Below, piece by piece: positions 6,972 to 14,003 of a stretch of DNA of 21,908 nucleotides (within the stretch, counting starts at the first letter, position 1; each line of letters starts with the position of its first letter). The notes under the pieces were generated by a model. The model searched no databases. It was given only the letters and a program-made list of their open reading frames with translations, and was not told where the DNA came from. The DNA comes from DATLZB01 sp035574175. GTDB lineage: Bacteria > Pseudomonadota > Alphaproteobacteria > Rhizobiales > Hyphomicrobiaceae. The stretch is from assembly GCA_035574175.1 (NCBI GenBank), contig DATLZB010000009.1, forward strand, positions 1 through 21,908. The letters run 5' to 3'. The position numbers were made by a program, and so were the translations under genes.

Positions 6972-7835
6972 TCAGTAGGGTCTGACGCTTCCCTTGATCG
7001 TGGTACGCAGCATCAGCCGGCGCTCGCTGGAGGGAAAGTCGGTGCGGGCGTGCGTGGAGCAGCGGTTGTCCCACAACAGCAGATCGCCGACCCGCCAAAC
7101 GTGCTCGTAGACGAACTCGCGACGCTCCGAGTGGTCGAACAGCGCGTTGAGCAGCCGCTCACTTTCCCGCTCCGGCATGTCGAGAATCTTCACCGTCATA
7201 AGGCGATTGACGTAGACCGCCTTGCGTTTGGTCTCCTCGTGTGTGCGAAACACGGGATGGACGCACTCTGCGAACGCGGCCACGCCCTTGTTGTCGCCGC
7301 GTCGGGTGGAGCCGTAGTTGTAATGATGCAGCGCCTTGCAGCCTTCGAGCCGCTGGCGGATGGCCGGATCGAGCGTCTCATAGGCGGCATAGCCGCTCGC
7401 AAACAGCGTGTTGCCGCCCCGCGAAGGAATCTCGACTGAATACAGCAGCGTGCCTTTGCTCGGCACCTCGGCGTGGATCATGTCGTGGTGGAACATCATC
7501 TCGCCGTCGGGCAGTGCCCCGATCGGCTCGCCGTTCTCCCGGATGTTGGAGATCAGCATGATGCCGGGCAGCATTTTGGCAAAGCCCGCGGGCCGGAACT
7601 TCGGCGGGCGGTGCAGCTCGCCGATCTCGCCGAAGTAGCCGGTAACGCGGACAAGGTCCTCCTGGGAGAGCTGCTGAGCAGGGAAGACAATGACGAGGTG
7701 ATCGAGCCAGGCTTGGTAGATGGCGCGCAGTGTCGCCGCATCCGGCTTTTCACGCAGATCGATGCCGCGCAGCTCGGCTCCGATGTGTTTGCTGAGCGGG
7801 ACGATATCGAGCTTTGATCCGGTCGCCACAGTCAT
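6972..7835 (-). CDS. TauD/TfdA-family Fe(II)/2-oxoglutarate dioxygenase
   Basis: The 287-residue product has the iron site of the TauD family: H116-x-D118 in MFHHDM and distal H262 in CSTHARTDF. R273 and R277, 11 and 15 residues after it, match the 2-oxoglutarate-binding arginines. The usual N-terminal pattern of the family (GAELRGIDLRE, then HLVIVFPAQQLS) is present. Enzymes of this group hydroxylate taurine, aryloxyacetates and related organic acids, consuming O2 and 2-oxoglutarate. Being co-oriented with a 2-hydroxyacid dehydrogenase suggests that hydroxylation or cleavage is followed by 2-oxoacid reduction, but this is inference. nikR is divergent, 130 bp away. Confidence 0.93.
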   Translation of the reverse strand: MTVATGSKLDIVPLSKHIGAELRGIDLREKPDAATLRAIYQAWLDHLVIVFPAQQLSQEDLVRVTGYFGEIGELHRPPKFRPAGFAKMLPGIMLISNIRENGEPIGALPDGEMMFHHDMIHAEVPSKGTLLYSVEIPSRGGNTLFASGYAAYETLDPAIRQRLEGCKALHHYNYGSTRRGDNKGVAAFAECVHPVFRTHEETKRKAVYVNRLMTVKILDMPERESERLLNALFDHSERREFVYEHVWRVGDLLLWDNRCSTHARTDFPSSERRLMLRTTIKGSVRPY

Positions 7836-7927
7836 CGCGTTTCCTCGTCGCCAGGTCGATTTTGGCGAGAAGCTAACGGAGAACGGGCGTGCTGCGCAAC
7901 CGCCGAGCGGACCCCCGCGCCGGGCGG

Positions 7928-7933
7928 TATAAT
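7928..7933 (+). promoter_or_regulatory. Possible -10 box for nikR
   Basis: An exact TATAAT lies 32 bp before the nikR start codon, in a GC-rich setting where it stands out. No -35-like hexamer is found at the expected distance, so the element may rely on an activator or be fortuitous. No GTATGA-N16-TCATAC NikR operator is visible nearby. Confidence 0.3.
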
Positions 7934-7965
7934 AGGAGCGGCATCACCCGAACGGACCTCGAGAC

Positions 7966-8442
7966 ATGCACCGCGTCACGATCACACTGGATGATGAACT
8001 TATGGCCTCGCTCGACCGGCTGATTGCGGCGCGCGGCTATCAAAACCGATCCGAGGCAATCCGCGACCTCGCCCGCTCGGGCCTGCAGCAGGCGGCAGCC
8101 GATAGCGGGACCTCGCAAGACTGCATCGGCGCTCTCGTCTACGTCTATGATCACCCGGCGCGCGAGCTCGCCAAACGGCTGACGCGCACGTTCCACGATC
8201 ATCACGACATGTCGATCGCCACACTCCACGTTCATCTCGATCACGACAGCTGCATGGAGATCAACGTGCTGAAGGGCGGTGCCGGCAAGGTGAGGCATTT
8301 CGCTGAGCATGTGATCGCCGAGCGCGGCGTACGCCACGGTCGCTTGGTGCTGGTCCCGGTCCAACGGGAGGACGCCAAGCATGCTCACGGCGAAGGGAGG
8401 CCGGAAATGCACGAGCACGTGCACGTACGCTCAGGCGGTTGA
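7966..8442 (+). CDS. nikR: Nickel-responsive transcriptional regulator NikR
   Basis: The 158-residue protein has a ribbon-helix-helix DNA-binding domain (residues 1-45, RVTITLDDELMASLDRLI, then NRSEAIRDLAR). The C-terminal ACT-like domain carries the NikR nickel site: H77, H88, H90 and C96, in register (plus one) with E. coli H76, H87, H89 and C95. The tail after residue 130 is longer than usual and His-rich (HAHGEGRPEMHEHVHV), perhaps giving additional metal binding. NikR tetramers repress nickel uptake genes when nickel is replete. No nickel transporter, urease or hydrogenase gene is in the window, so its targets lie elsewhere or beyond the following non-coding stretch. Confidence 0.95.
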   Translation: MHRVTITLDDELMASLDRLIAARGYQNRSEAIRDLARSGLQQAAADSGTSQDCIGALVYVYDHPARELAKRLTRTFHDHHDMSIATLHVHLDHDSCMEINVLKGGAGKVRHFAEHVIAERGVRHGRLVLVPVQREDAKHAHGEGRPEMHEHVHVRSGG

Positions 8443-9108
8443 CACCTGAGGACGGCGCAACCTGGGTGCGCTCGCCAAGGGCGATGGCGCTCGGCAAGTC
8501 TTGGGTGTGGCTGCTTCGCATCACGAGCGTTCGAAAATGGTGGCGCTTCACCCGTGCCGACGCGCCGAGGTGCCGGCTGCTTAAAGCAGGGTCGGCGCCG
8601 GCAAAATCACCTCATCTCGAAGGGTTGCGGCGGTGCGTTGGATCAGGTGTTCGGTGTGCGCACCGTCCGCCGGTCCGGCTTCGGCCGCAGGCGTGGGACA
8701 ACGCGTGGATTGAGTGGCGACAGACGTTGGCCAAGCGTCATCTTGGAGCGGCCATCCCCTCGGGATCAAACGCGAATCAAAAGTGTCAAGATTGGGTCTT
8801 GCCGCATGGGGTCGGCCATCTTCCACCCGTCGAGCCGTGCCTTGAACCCACAGCCTCGATCTCTCAGCATCGAGACCGAGGCGGCGCTTCAAATGACGCA
8901 ACAGATCATGTTGTTAGAAGGTGATCCGTGAGCGTAGCGAATCGCCGTTGACCGATACGGCTGGGAGCGCCGTCCAAAAAGGATGTTGCAGAGCGCCGGC
9001 CATCGGTCATGATGCGCCACCCATTCCGGTGAGGGCTCGCCGAGGGCGTTTGGCGAAGCGATCACAAGGACCGGGAGGTTACAAACGTAGCAGTTGCGGG
9101 GGTCTTCG
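8443..9108. other. Gene-poor stretch between nikR and the cold-shock gene
   Basis: Open frames exist on both strands, but none has a plausible start region, ribosome site or protein-like composition. Their sequences are rich in Arg, Pro and Ser, as expected of out-of-phase GC-rich DNA. The section 8760-8960 is AT-richer than its surroundings and may hold the promoter and a long leader for the cold-shock gene, as many csp genes have. GGGAGG at 9073-9078 is too far (about 30 nt) from the ATG at 9109 to serve it. A decayed gene is equally possible; I see no recognisable remnant. Confidence 0.4.
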
Positions 9109-9714
9109 ATGTCTGATTCCAAGTTGCCTGAACTGCCGGGTTCAGAGCCAGGCGTTCAGGGCCAGTTTGCGGGGACCGATGATGTTCAGGGCCTTGAGGG
9201 CCTTGATGTCTTCGAGGTTGCGGGGGCGATCAAGTGGTTCGATGCTTCGAAGGGATACGGGTTCATCGTCCCTGACAACGGCCTGCCGGACGTCCTCCTC
9301 CACGTGACCTGCCTCAGGGCAGGCGGCTACCAGACCGCCTACGAAGGGGCACGTGTCCATTGCCAAGTGCTGAGGCGTCCGAAGGGCTTGCAAGCCTTTC
9401 GCATTCTCAGCATGGATGAGAGCACCGCGATCCATCCTTCCCAGCTTCCACAGCGCACCCACGTCGTGGTGGAGGCGGAGAGCGATTGGGAACGCGCCAT
9501 GGTGAAATGGTTCAACCGCGTTCGTGGCTTTGGTTTTCTGACCCGTGGTGAAGGCACTCCCGACATCTTCGTACACATGGAGACGCTTCGCCGATTCGGG
9601 TTCACCGAGCTGCGACCCGGCCAGATCGTGCTCGTGCGCTGGGGGCTTGGCAGCAAGGGATGCATGGCGGCCGAGCTCAAGCCGGATGGGGCGGGACTTC
9701 CGCCTCCGCACTGA
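9109..9714 (+). CDS. Two-domain cold-shock protein
   Basis: This 201-residue nucleic-acid-binding protein contains two cold-shock domains. The first (about 36-103) has AIKWFDASKGYGFI with the RNP1-like KGYGFI at 48-53 and RNP2-like VLLHV at 62-66. The second (about 129-192) has MVKWFNRVRGFGFL with RGFGFL at 139-144 and IFVHM at 153-157. Doubled cold-shock proteins are typical of alphaproteobacteria, where they act in cold or stationary-phase adaptation as RNA chaperones. I chose the ATG at 109 nt into the 9.0-kb mark (9109) over a TTG at 9094; a G-rich motif lies about 7 nt upstream. The 3' end overlaps the next gene by 29 bp, implying coupled translation. Confidence 0.93.
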   Translation: MSDSKLPELPGSEPGVQGQFAGTDDVQGLEGLDVFEVAGAIKWFDASKGYGFIVPDNGLPDVLLHVTCLRAGGYQTAYEGARVHCQVLRRPKGLQAFRILSMDESTAIHPSQLPQRTHVVVEAESDWERAMVKWFNRVRGFGFLTRGEGTPDIFVHMETLRRFGFTELRPGQIVLVRWGLGSKGCMAAELKPDGAGLPPPH

Positions 9715-10219
9715 GGGCACAGGGTTAGCCCGCGCCCGGAAGGGCTTCGGCAGGGCCGCGCAAGGCGCGGCCCTGCTCGTGTTGTTGTGCTTCGCCTTCC
9801 TCGTGTCCGCCTGCTCGGAACAGTCAGGCGCGAGGGAGCGTCAGCTCATCCTGCGCACCGAAAGCGGCGATCACGTCATCACCATCGAAATCGCCGAAAC
9901 CGAGGCCGAGAAATCGCTCGGCCTGATGTACCGAACGTCGGTGCCGGAGATGACCGGCATGCTGTTTGCCTACGACCATCCCCAGGAGATCACCATGTGG
10001 ATGCGCAACACTTATGTTCCGCTCGACATGGTGTTCATCCGGGCGGACGGCGTCGTGCACCGGATCGAGGCCAACACCGAGCCACTGTCGGAGCGCATCA
10101 TCGCTTCCCAAGGGCCGGTGACGGCCGTGCTCGAGTTGGTGGCGGGCTCGGCGGAGAAGCTCAAGCTGAAGCCCGGTGACCGCGTGCTGCACTCGATGTT
10201 CAAGGGTGTCGTGAAGTAG
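9686..10219 (+). CDS. DUF192-family lipoprotein
   Basis: The 177-residue product carries a late hydrophobic segment (ALLVLLCFAFLVSAC, about 29-43) ending in a lipobox with C43, so it is probably an inner- or outer-membrane lipoprotein. The remainder is a DUF192 domain, shown by GLMYRTSVPEMTGMLFAY (79-96) and MWMRNTYVPLDMVFI (104-118). The biochemical role of DUF192 is not established. The ATG at 9686 lies inside the end of the cold-shock gene in another frame; later start codons would fall within the signal peptide, so this start is preferred although the n-region is long. The overlap suggests a shared transcript with the cold-shock protein. Confidence 0.87.
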   Translation: MGRDFRLRTEGTGLARARKGFGRAAQGAALLVLLCFAFLVSACSEQSGARERQLILRTESGDHVITIEIAETEAEKSLGLMYRTSVPEMTGMLFAYDHPQEITMWMRNTYVPLDMVFIRADGVVHRIEANTEPLSERIIASQGPVTAVLELVAGSAEKLKLKPGDRVLHSMFKGVVK

Positions 10220-10373
10220 CGGCGGCTCGGAACCGCGCGGCAAAGGGCACAAGCGGCCGCAGCGCGGAAACATGTCGGCCACCCCGCGTTTACGGTTGCG
10301 GCGGCGCCCGAGGCGTTTGCGCGTGGGCGAAGCCTTTCCCTCGGTTCGGCCGGCGGCCCGGCGTCGTTCTCTT

Positions 10374-10391
10374 ATCAAAGCCGGCTTTGAT
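10374..10391. repeat. Perfect 18-bp palindrome upstream of the GNAT gene
   Basis: ATCAAAGCC (10374-10382) is followed immediately by its reverse complement GGCTTTGAT (10383-10391), with partly matching CTCT/AGAG flanks. It lies 65 bp before the acetyltransferase start codon. A perfect, loopless palindrome suits a dimeric regulator better than a terminator, but no regulator can be named. Confidence 0.45.
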
Positions 10392-10456
10392 CGAGAGCAA
10401 ACATGGAGGCGCGCCGGTGAGGCACCAGTTCCCAGCGGAGGCGTAAAGGCAGACCA

Positions 10457-11509
10457 GTGAAGCCGGTGGGCAGCAGTGCCAAAGACGACCTCGTGCTCCG
10501 TTGTGCACGGACGCCTCCTTTAGCGCTCGTGGAGCTGCTCAAGCGAACCGAGTGGGGCACCAGGGAAGTGAAATACCGCGTGCGCGGTATGTCGCGCATC
10601 CTTGGCAGCATCGCCGATCCCCACTTCCTCACCCTCGAGCGAAAGGGGCAACTGCTCGGCGGTGTCGTCGGCAGCCGCAAGTCTGTGACCGCCGCCGGAA
10701 AGTCCTATGACGCCTTCTTCATAGCAATGATCGCGGTCGAGCGGTCGGCGGCCGGGTCGGGCTATGGCACCTACCTGGCGAAGCGGGCGAGGCTGTACGC
10801 CCATGCGCTGCTAGAGGAGCCCGGACTGATCTACCTCTATGTGGAATCGACGAGCACGGCTTCTCTCAACGTGCACCGGGCCGTCGGCTACACGGCCATC
10901 GGCCGCCTCGAGGCGCGGCTGTTCACCCGCATGTATCCCAAGGACGATGTCCGGGTCGGCCGGCCGACCAGGCAGGAGCTCGCCGAGCTGAGCTCGCGGC
11001 TCGAGGAGCAGTACGCAGGGCATGTTCTGCTCGATTTCGACACGTCCCTGCGAACGGGCGGATATCTCGTCTTGCGGTCGGGCGGGGAAGTGGCGGCGGG
11101 CGCGCAGATTCGGCCGATGGAGTGGTCGCTGACGAGATTGCGCGGCATCGGCGGGTTCCTCGCCATGAGAGTGCTGCCGCACCTTCCAGTGATACGACGC
11201 GGCTATTCGCCCGATCATGCGCGGTTCCTGCGGATCGGCAACATTTTTGTCCGCCCCGGCCGGGAGGCAGAGCTGGAGAGCCTGCTCGAGGCGCTGCTCG
11301 CCAGGTGCGGCGTCCACGTGGCGATGATCTTTCTGGATCCGCGCAGCGCGGTTCACAACGCGTTCAAAGCCCGCGTCGGCTTCGGCGCATTCGGAGGACT
11401 GGTGGCAGAGACCATGGACGTGCTTGCCGATTTCAAGGGCCTGAGCCAGGAGGAGATCGCCAGGCTGCGCGCGCTGCCGATCAACGTCTCCCCCGCCGAT
11501 CCGATGTAG
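10457..11509 (+). CDS. GNAT-family N-acetyltransferase-like protein
   Basis: In this 350-residue protein the N-terminal half resembles a GNAT acyltransferase. Residues 90-112 (AMIAVERSAAGSGYGTYLAKRA) give the acetyl-CoA loop G100-x-G102-x-G104 after a beta strand. SLNVHRAVGYTAIG at 136-149 is the typical end of the fold. The C-terminal half (about 170-350) has a weaker, possibly degenerate second repeat (FLRIGNIFVRPGREAELESLLEALLARCG, then VHNAFKARVGFGAFGG), so a tandem-GNAT architecture is likely. The substrate is unknown. Translation probably starts at the GTG at 10457, with a weak AAAGG upstream; GTG 10466 is an alternative. No membrane or signal segment is seen. Confidence 0.75.
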   Translation: MKPVGSSAKDDLVLRCARTPPLALVELLKRTEWGTREVKYRVRGMSRILGSIADPHFLTLERKGQLLGGVVGSRKSVTAAGKSYDAFFIAMIAVERSAAGSGYGTYLAKRARLYAHALLEEPGLIYLYVESTSTASLNVHRAVGYTAIGRLEARLFTRMYPKDDVRVGRPTRQELAELSSRLEEQYAGHVLLDFDTSLRTGGYLVLRSGGEVAAGAQIRPMEWSLTRLRGIGGFLAMRVLPHLPVIRRGYSPDHARFLRIGNIFVRPGREAELESLLEALLARCGVHVAMIFLDPRSAVHNAFKARVGFGAFGGLVAETMDVLADFKGLSQEEIARLRALPINVSPADPM

Positions 11510-11582
11510 GTCACACCGGGGGGCGGTGCGTGGGCCGATTGCGCTTGCCCGGGGCAGGGGCTAAGACAAGGCCAGCTCGCGT

Positions 11583-11659
11583 CGGGGCATAGCTCAGCCT
11601 GGTAGAGCACCTGCTTTGGGAGCAGGGGGTCGCGTGTTCGAATCACGCTGCCCCGACCA
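11583..11659 (+). tRNA. tRNA-Pro (anticodon TGG)
   Basis: The full cloverleaf is visible in 77 nt with encoded CCA. The acceptor stem pairs CGGGGCA with TGCCCCG, the D stem is GCTC/GAGC, and the anticodon stem CCTGC/GCAGG encloses loop TTTGGGA, giving anticodon TGG. The T stem is GCGTG/CACGC around TTCGAAT. Discriminator A is at 11656 and CCA at 11657-11659. Confidence 0.97.
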
Positions 11660-11705
11660 ATTGCGAGCACGCAGAGCTGGGCAATTGCGGTCGGGGCCCT
11701 CCTTA

Positions 11706-11733
11706 TCCTGTGCGAGTTTCCTGTGCGAACTCG
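11706..11733. repeat. Short direct and inverted repeat after tRNA-Pro
   Basis: TCCTGTGCGA occurs at 11706-11715 and again at 11719-11728, 13 bp apart. CGAGTT (11713-11718) and AACTCG (11728-11733) could form a 6-bp stem with a 9-nt loop. This may be a weak terminator of the tRNA transcript or a chance structure. Confidence 0.3.
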
Positions 11734-11878
11734 TCCCTTGCGAATTTCGGCCGACGTTCCCGCAAGCTAACGCAACTCCATTCTTTTGTAGCTCGTTTGG
11801 CGAGTGACAATTGACAGCGTGGACGGGGCCGGTGCATCGGTCTCCCATCGGGAGCGCGGAACTCACTGGAGGCCGCTT

Positions 11879-12151
11879 ATGAACCGAAACGCGTCGTTGA
11901 TTGCCCTCTTTGGCGTTCTCCTGTCCTTCGCATCTGTTCCGGCGTCGGCTGGTGGCGAAGGCTATCGTACCGGCAAGAAGGACTACGTCTGCCGCGATTG
12001 GCGCTGCCGCGGCTCCTGGCAGCGGCATGTGCGCTATTCGCCTGCGCAGTACTTCGATGCCTTCTACTATCGCAGCCCTGGCGGTATCAGCCGCGTCTAT
12101 TCGACCACCGCCTATTCGGCCGACGGTCATCCGCGCCGCTACGGGCGCTAG
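11879..12151 (+). CDS. Small secreted protein, function unknown
   Basis: The 90-residue product starts at the ATG at 11879, preceded by a clear GGAGG 6-7 nt upstream; an in-frame extension to 11804 lacks such a signal. A classic signal peptide (MNRNASLIALFGVLLSFASVPASA) precedes a short mature part rich in Tyr, Arg and Ser, with a possible disulfide pair in YVCRDWRCRGSW and the pattern RHVRYSPAQYFDAFYYRS. I do not recognise a family. It stands alone between tRNA-Pro and a convergent hypothetical gene, with 10 bp between the stop codons. Confidence 0.7.
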   Translation: MNRNASLIALFGVLLSFASVPASAGGEGYRTGKKDYVCRDWRCRGSWQRHVRYSPAQYFDAFYYRSPGGISRVYSTTAYSADGHPRRYGR

Positions 12152-12161
12152 TTCCTGCCCT

Positions 12162-12911
12162 TCAGAAGGGTCTCGGCACCTCCGGGCGAAACGGTCCGGC
12201 CGGCAGCGTCTCGCCCGACCAGAAGGCGGGCCACAGTTCACCGAGAATGCGCTCGAGCAGCGCGCCGTCCGTGTCAAGATCGGCGGTGCTGAACCCGACG
12301 CAGGCAATGCCGGCGCCTGCGAGCCTTGCTTTCTGCTCGGCCGCAGCCCGCGGTGTGAGGGGGCTCGGCTCCGACTGCACCGCAACGAGGCGGTCGCCGA
12401 GCCAGAACGCGATCTCGACGCGGATATGTGCATCGGCGCTGCCCGGCGAAGCACCTTCAGGGATGGGTACGGGCAGGAAGGCGCGCGGCAGCGGCTTCGG
12501 CGCCGAAAATCGCCAGTCGCGGTAGCTGAATAGCCCCTCGAAAGGCACGAGCCGCCGCGAAAGCTCCTCGCGCGCTGTCTCGATCGCGGCCTCCACGGCA
12601 GCGAAATAGTGCGCGAGGAAGCGCCGGGACAGGCCGTTCCAGGGCCCGCACCATCCGATCAGCTGCTCCTTGATCGCTTCGAAGGGCTCCGCGCCCTTGC
12701 TCGCAGGTGCACCTCCGCCACCGGCGACATGGCGGCTGTTGTTGAGCCGCAGCACGTTCCGCGTGCCGGTGTCGATCACTTCACACGGAAATGGCGGCGG
12801 GGGCCACGGCGACAACGGGCCGGTGCCTGGCGGAAGGGCGTCTATGCCATAGGGAATGATAAGCTTTTCGGGCCAACCCGGCCGGGCTAAGGCAGCACCC
12901 TTGTTCTTCAT
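12162..12911 (-). CDS. Conserved-looking protein of unknown function
   Basis: I use the ATG at 12911 (249 residues), because the extension to 13013 would overlap the upstream oxidoreductase and is Arg-rich junk. The N-terminal part is Pro-rich (LIIPYGIDALPPGTGPLSPWPPPPFPCEV). The middle is helical (FLAHYFAAVEAAIETAREELSRRL). The C-terminal third alternates strand and helix (HIRVEIAFWLGDRLVAVQSE, AAAEQKARLAGAGIACVGFS), loosely recalling small nuclease-like alpha/beta folds, but no E-x-K catalytic motif is present and I do not assign that function. No signal peptide is seen. It is the last gene of the flavin-monooxygenase operon, 46 bp after the Gfo/Idh gene. Confidence 0.7.
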   Translation of the reverse strand: MKNKGAALARPGWPEKLIIPYGIDALPPGTGPLSPWPPPPFPCEVIDTGTRNVLRLNNSRHVAGGGGAPASKGAEPFEAIKEQLIGWCGPWNGLSRRFLAHYFAAVEAAIETAREELSRRLVPFEGLFSYRDWRFSAPKPLPRAFLPVPIPEGASPGSADAHIRVEIAFWLGDRLVAVQSEPSPLTPRAAAEQKARLAGAGIACVGFSTADLDTDGALLERILGELWPAFWSGETLPAGPFRPEVPRPF

Positions 12912-12957
12912 CCGCAGCTGACGGCTCCGGCTCCTGGTCTGGCGCTGCGGGCAGCGA

Positions 12958-13953
12958 TCAGCCCGCCACTCTCTCGAGGCGACCGCTGCGCGCCGAGGCA
13001 ATGATAGCCTCAAGACAAGCGACCGTCTCGATCATCTCCTCTTGAGGCATGGGGTAAAGCGCTTCTTCACGGATGGCGGCGGCGAATGCTTCGATGTTCC
13101 GGCGCACGGCGGGGGCCGGGGGGAACTCGCGCATCGAGCGCACCCCATCGCGTGTCGAATGAAGGAGCGTCCAGCCCTGTGAGGCCTCCGGATGCGCCTT
13201 GTCGCGCACCTCGGCCCAGCCGTTACTGCCGTAGACGGCAAAGCGCCCCTCGAACGGCGTCGCCAGCATGGCGCTGACAAGGGCGTTGGCCCCGCTGCGG
13301 AAACGCAGGAGCGCGCCGAGCGTGTCGCCGTTGACGAGGTTGCTGCCGAGCGTCGCCACGCTGGCGAACGCGCTCTCCGCCTTGCCAAGGAAGCTCACCG
13401 AAAGGTCTACGAGATGGATGCCGGTGGCGGTGAGCGGGCCGGCCGGTGCCTCCTTTGCATCGAGCCGCCAGTTGCCGGCGGCAAGGGCGAGAAACTTGTT
13501 CTGGCTGAAATTGGCCTCGATCTGCAAGAGGGTGCCGAGTTCGCCCTCTTCTACCATCCGCCTGAGCACGATGTTTGGCGGCTCGAAGCGCTTCTCGTGA
13601 CCGACGGCGAGTTTGACTCCGGCCGTGTTGCAGGCGGCAATCGCCGCCACGGCGTCCTCGCGCGATAGGCACAGTGGCTTCTCGCAGAACACATGCTTTC
13701 GGGCCCCCGCCGCGCGCACGATCTGCTCGAAGTGAAGCGTGTGCGGGGTGGCGAGAAGCACCGCTTCGACGCCGCTTTCGGCAAGCACCGCATCAAGATC
13801 GGGCAAAAACCTGAGGCCGCGCTGCTCGGCGAACGAGCGGGCCTGGGGGTTCACGTCGGCAGTGGCCGTCACCTTCACCGCATCGCTTGCGGCAAGCGTG
13901 TCGATGATCGTGCGCCCCCACCATCCAAGACCGACCACCGCGAGCTTGAGCAC
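12958..13953 (-). CDS. Gfo/Idh/MocA-family oxidoreductase
   Basis: The 331-residue protein has an N-terminal Rossmann fold with G8-L-G10-W-W-G13, the family signature E91-K92-P93 (HVFCEKPLCLS), and GIHLVDLS (H180, D183) at the usual substrate and catalytic site. Family members are NAD(P)-dependent dehydrogenases of sugars, inositols and related alcohols. The AVGHEKRFEPPN segment is the typical position of the N-x-R-F variant. It lies 50 bp downstream of the LLM monooxygenase gene on the same strand and is probably in its operon, so it may reduce or oxidise an intermediate produced there. The substrate is unknown. Confidence 0.92.
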   Translation of the reverse strand: MLKLAVVGLGWWGRTIIDTLAASDAVKVTATADVNPQARSFAEQRGLRFLPDLDAVLAESGVEAVLLATPHTLHFEQIVRAAGARKHVFCEKPLCLSREDAVAAIAACNTAGVKLAVGHEKRFEPPNIVLRRMVEEGELGTLLQIEANFSQNKFLALAAGNWRLDAKEAPAGPLTATGIHLVDLSVSFLGKAESAFASVATLGSNLVNGDTLGALLRFRSGANALVSAMLATPFEGRFAVYGSNGWAEVRDKAHPEASQGWTLLHSTRDGVRSMREFPPAPAVRRNIEAFAAAIREEALYPMPQEEMIETVACLEAIIASARSGRLERVAG

Positions 13954-14003
13954 GCTCGAGCCTCCCGCACCGGACGACTGTGGACCCGCGTTATAGCATG
14001 CGC

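Noticed and set aside
6073..6978. 301-codon frame antisense to the 2-hydroxyacid dehydrogenase
   Set aside because: Same shadow effect; the minus-strand product has all catalytic residues.
8439..8931. 161- and 125-codon frames downstream of nikR
   Set aside because: The first begins inside nikR, and neither has a ribosome site or recognisable sequence. The tail ALQMTQQIMLLEGDP looked protein-like but is too short to support a gene.
11514..11528. CACCG/CGGTG hairpin after the acetyltransferase gene as terminator
   Set aside because: The stem is only 5 bp with a run of G in the loop and no T-tract, too weak to call.
11583..11659. tRNA-Pro as attachment site of an integrated element
   Set aside because: No integrase gene and no downstream copy of the tRNA 3' end is seen in the window.
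11811..11816. TTGACA as a -35 box for the small secreted protein
   Set aside because: No -10-like hexamer lies at 16-18 bp, so it is not called as a promoter.
12162..12911. Assignment of the operon-end protein as a PD-(D/E)XK nuclease
   Set aside because: Only a vague strand/helix resemblance; the required E-x-K is absent.
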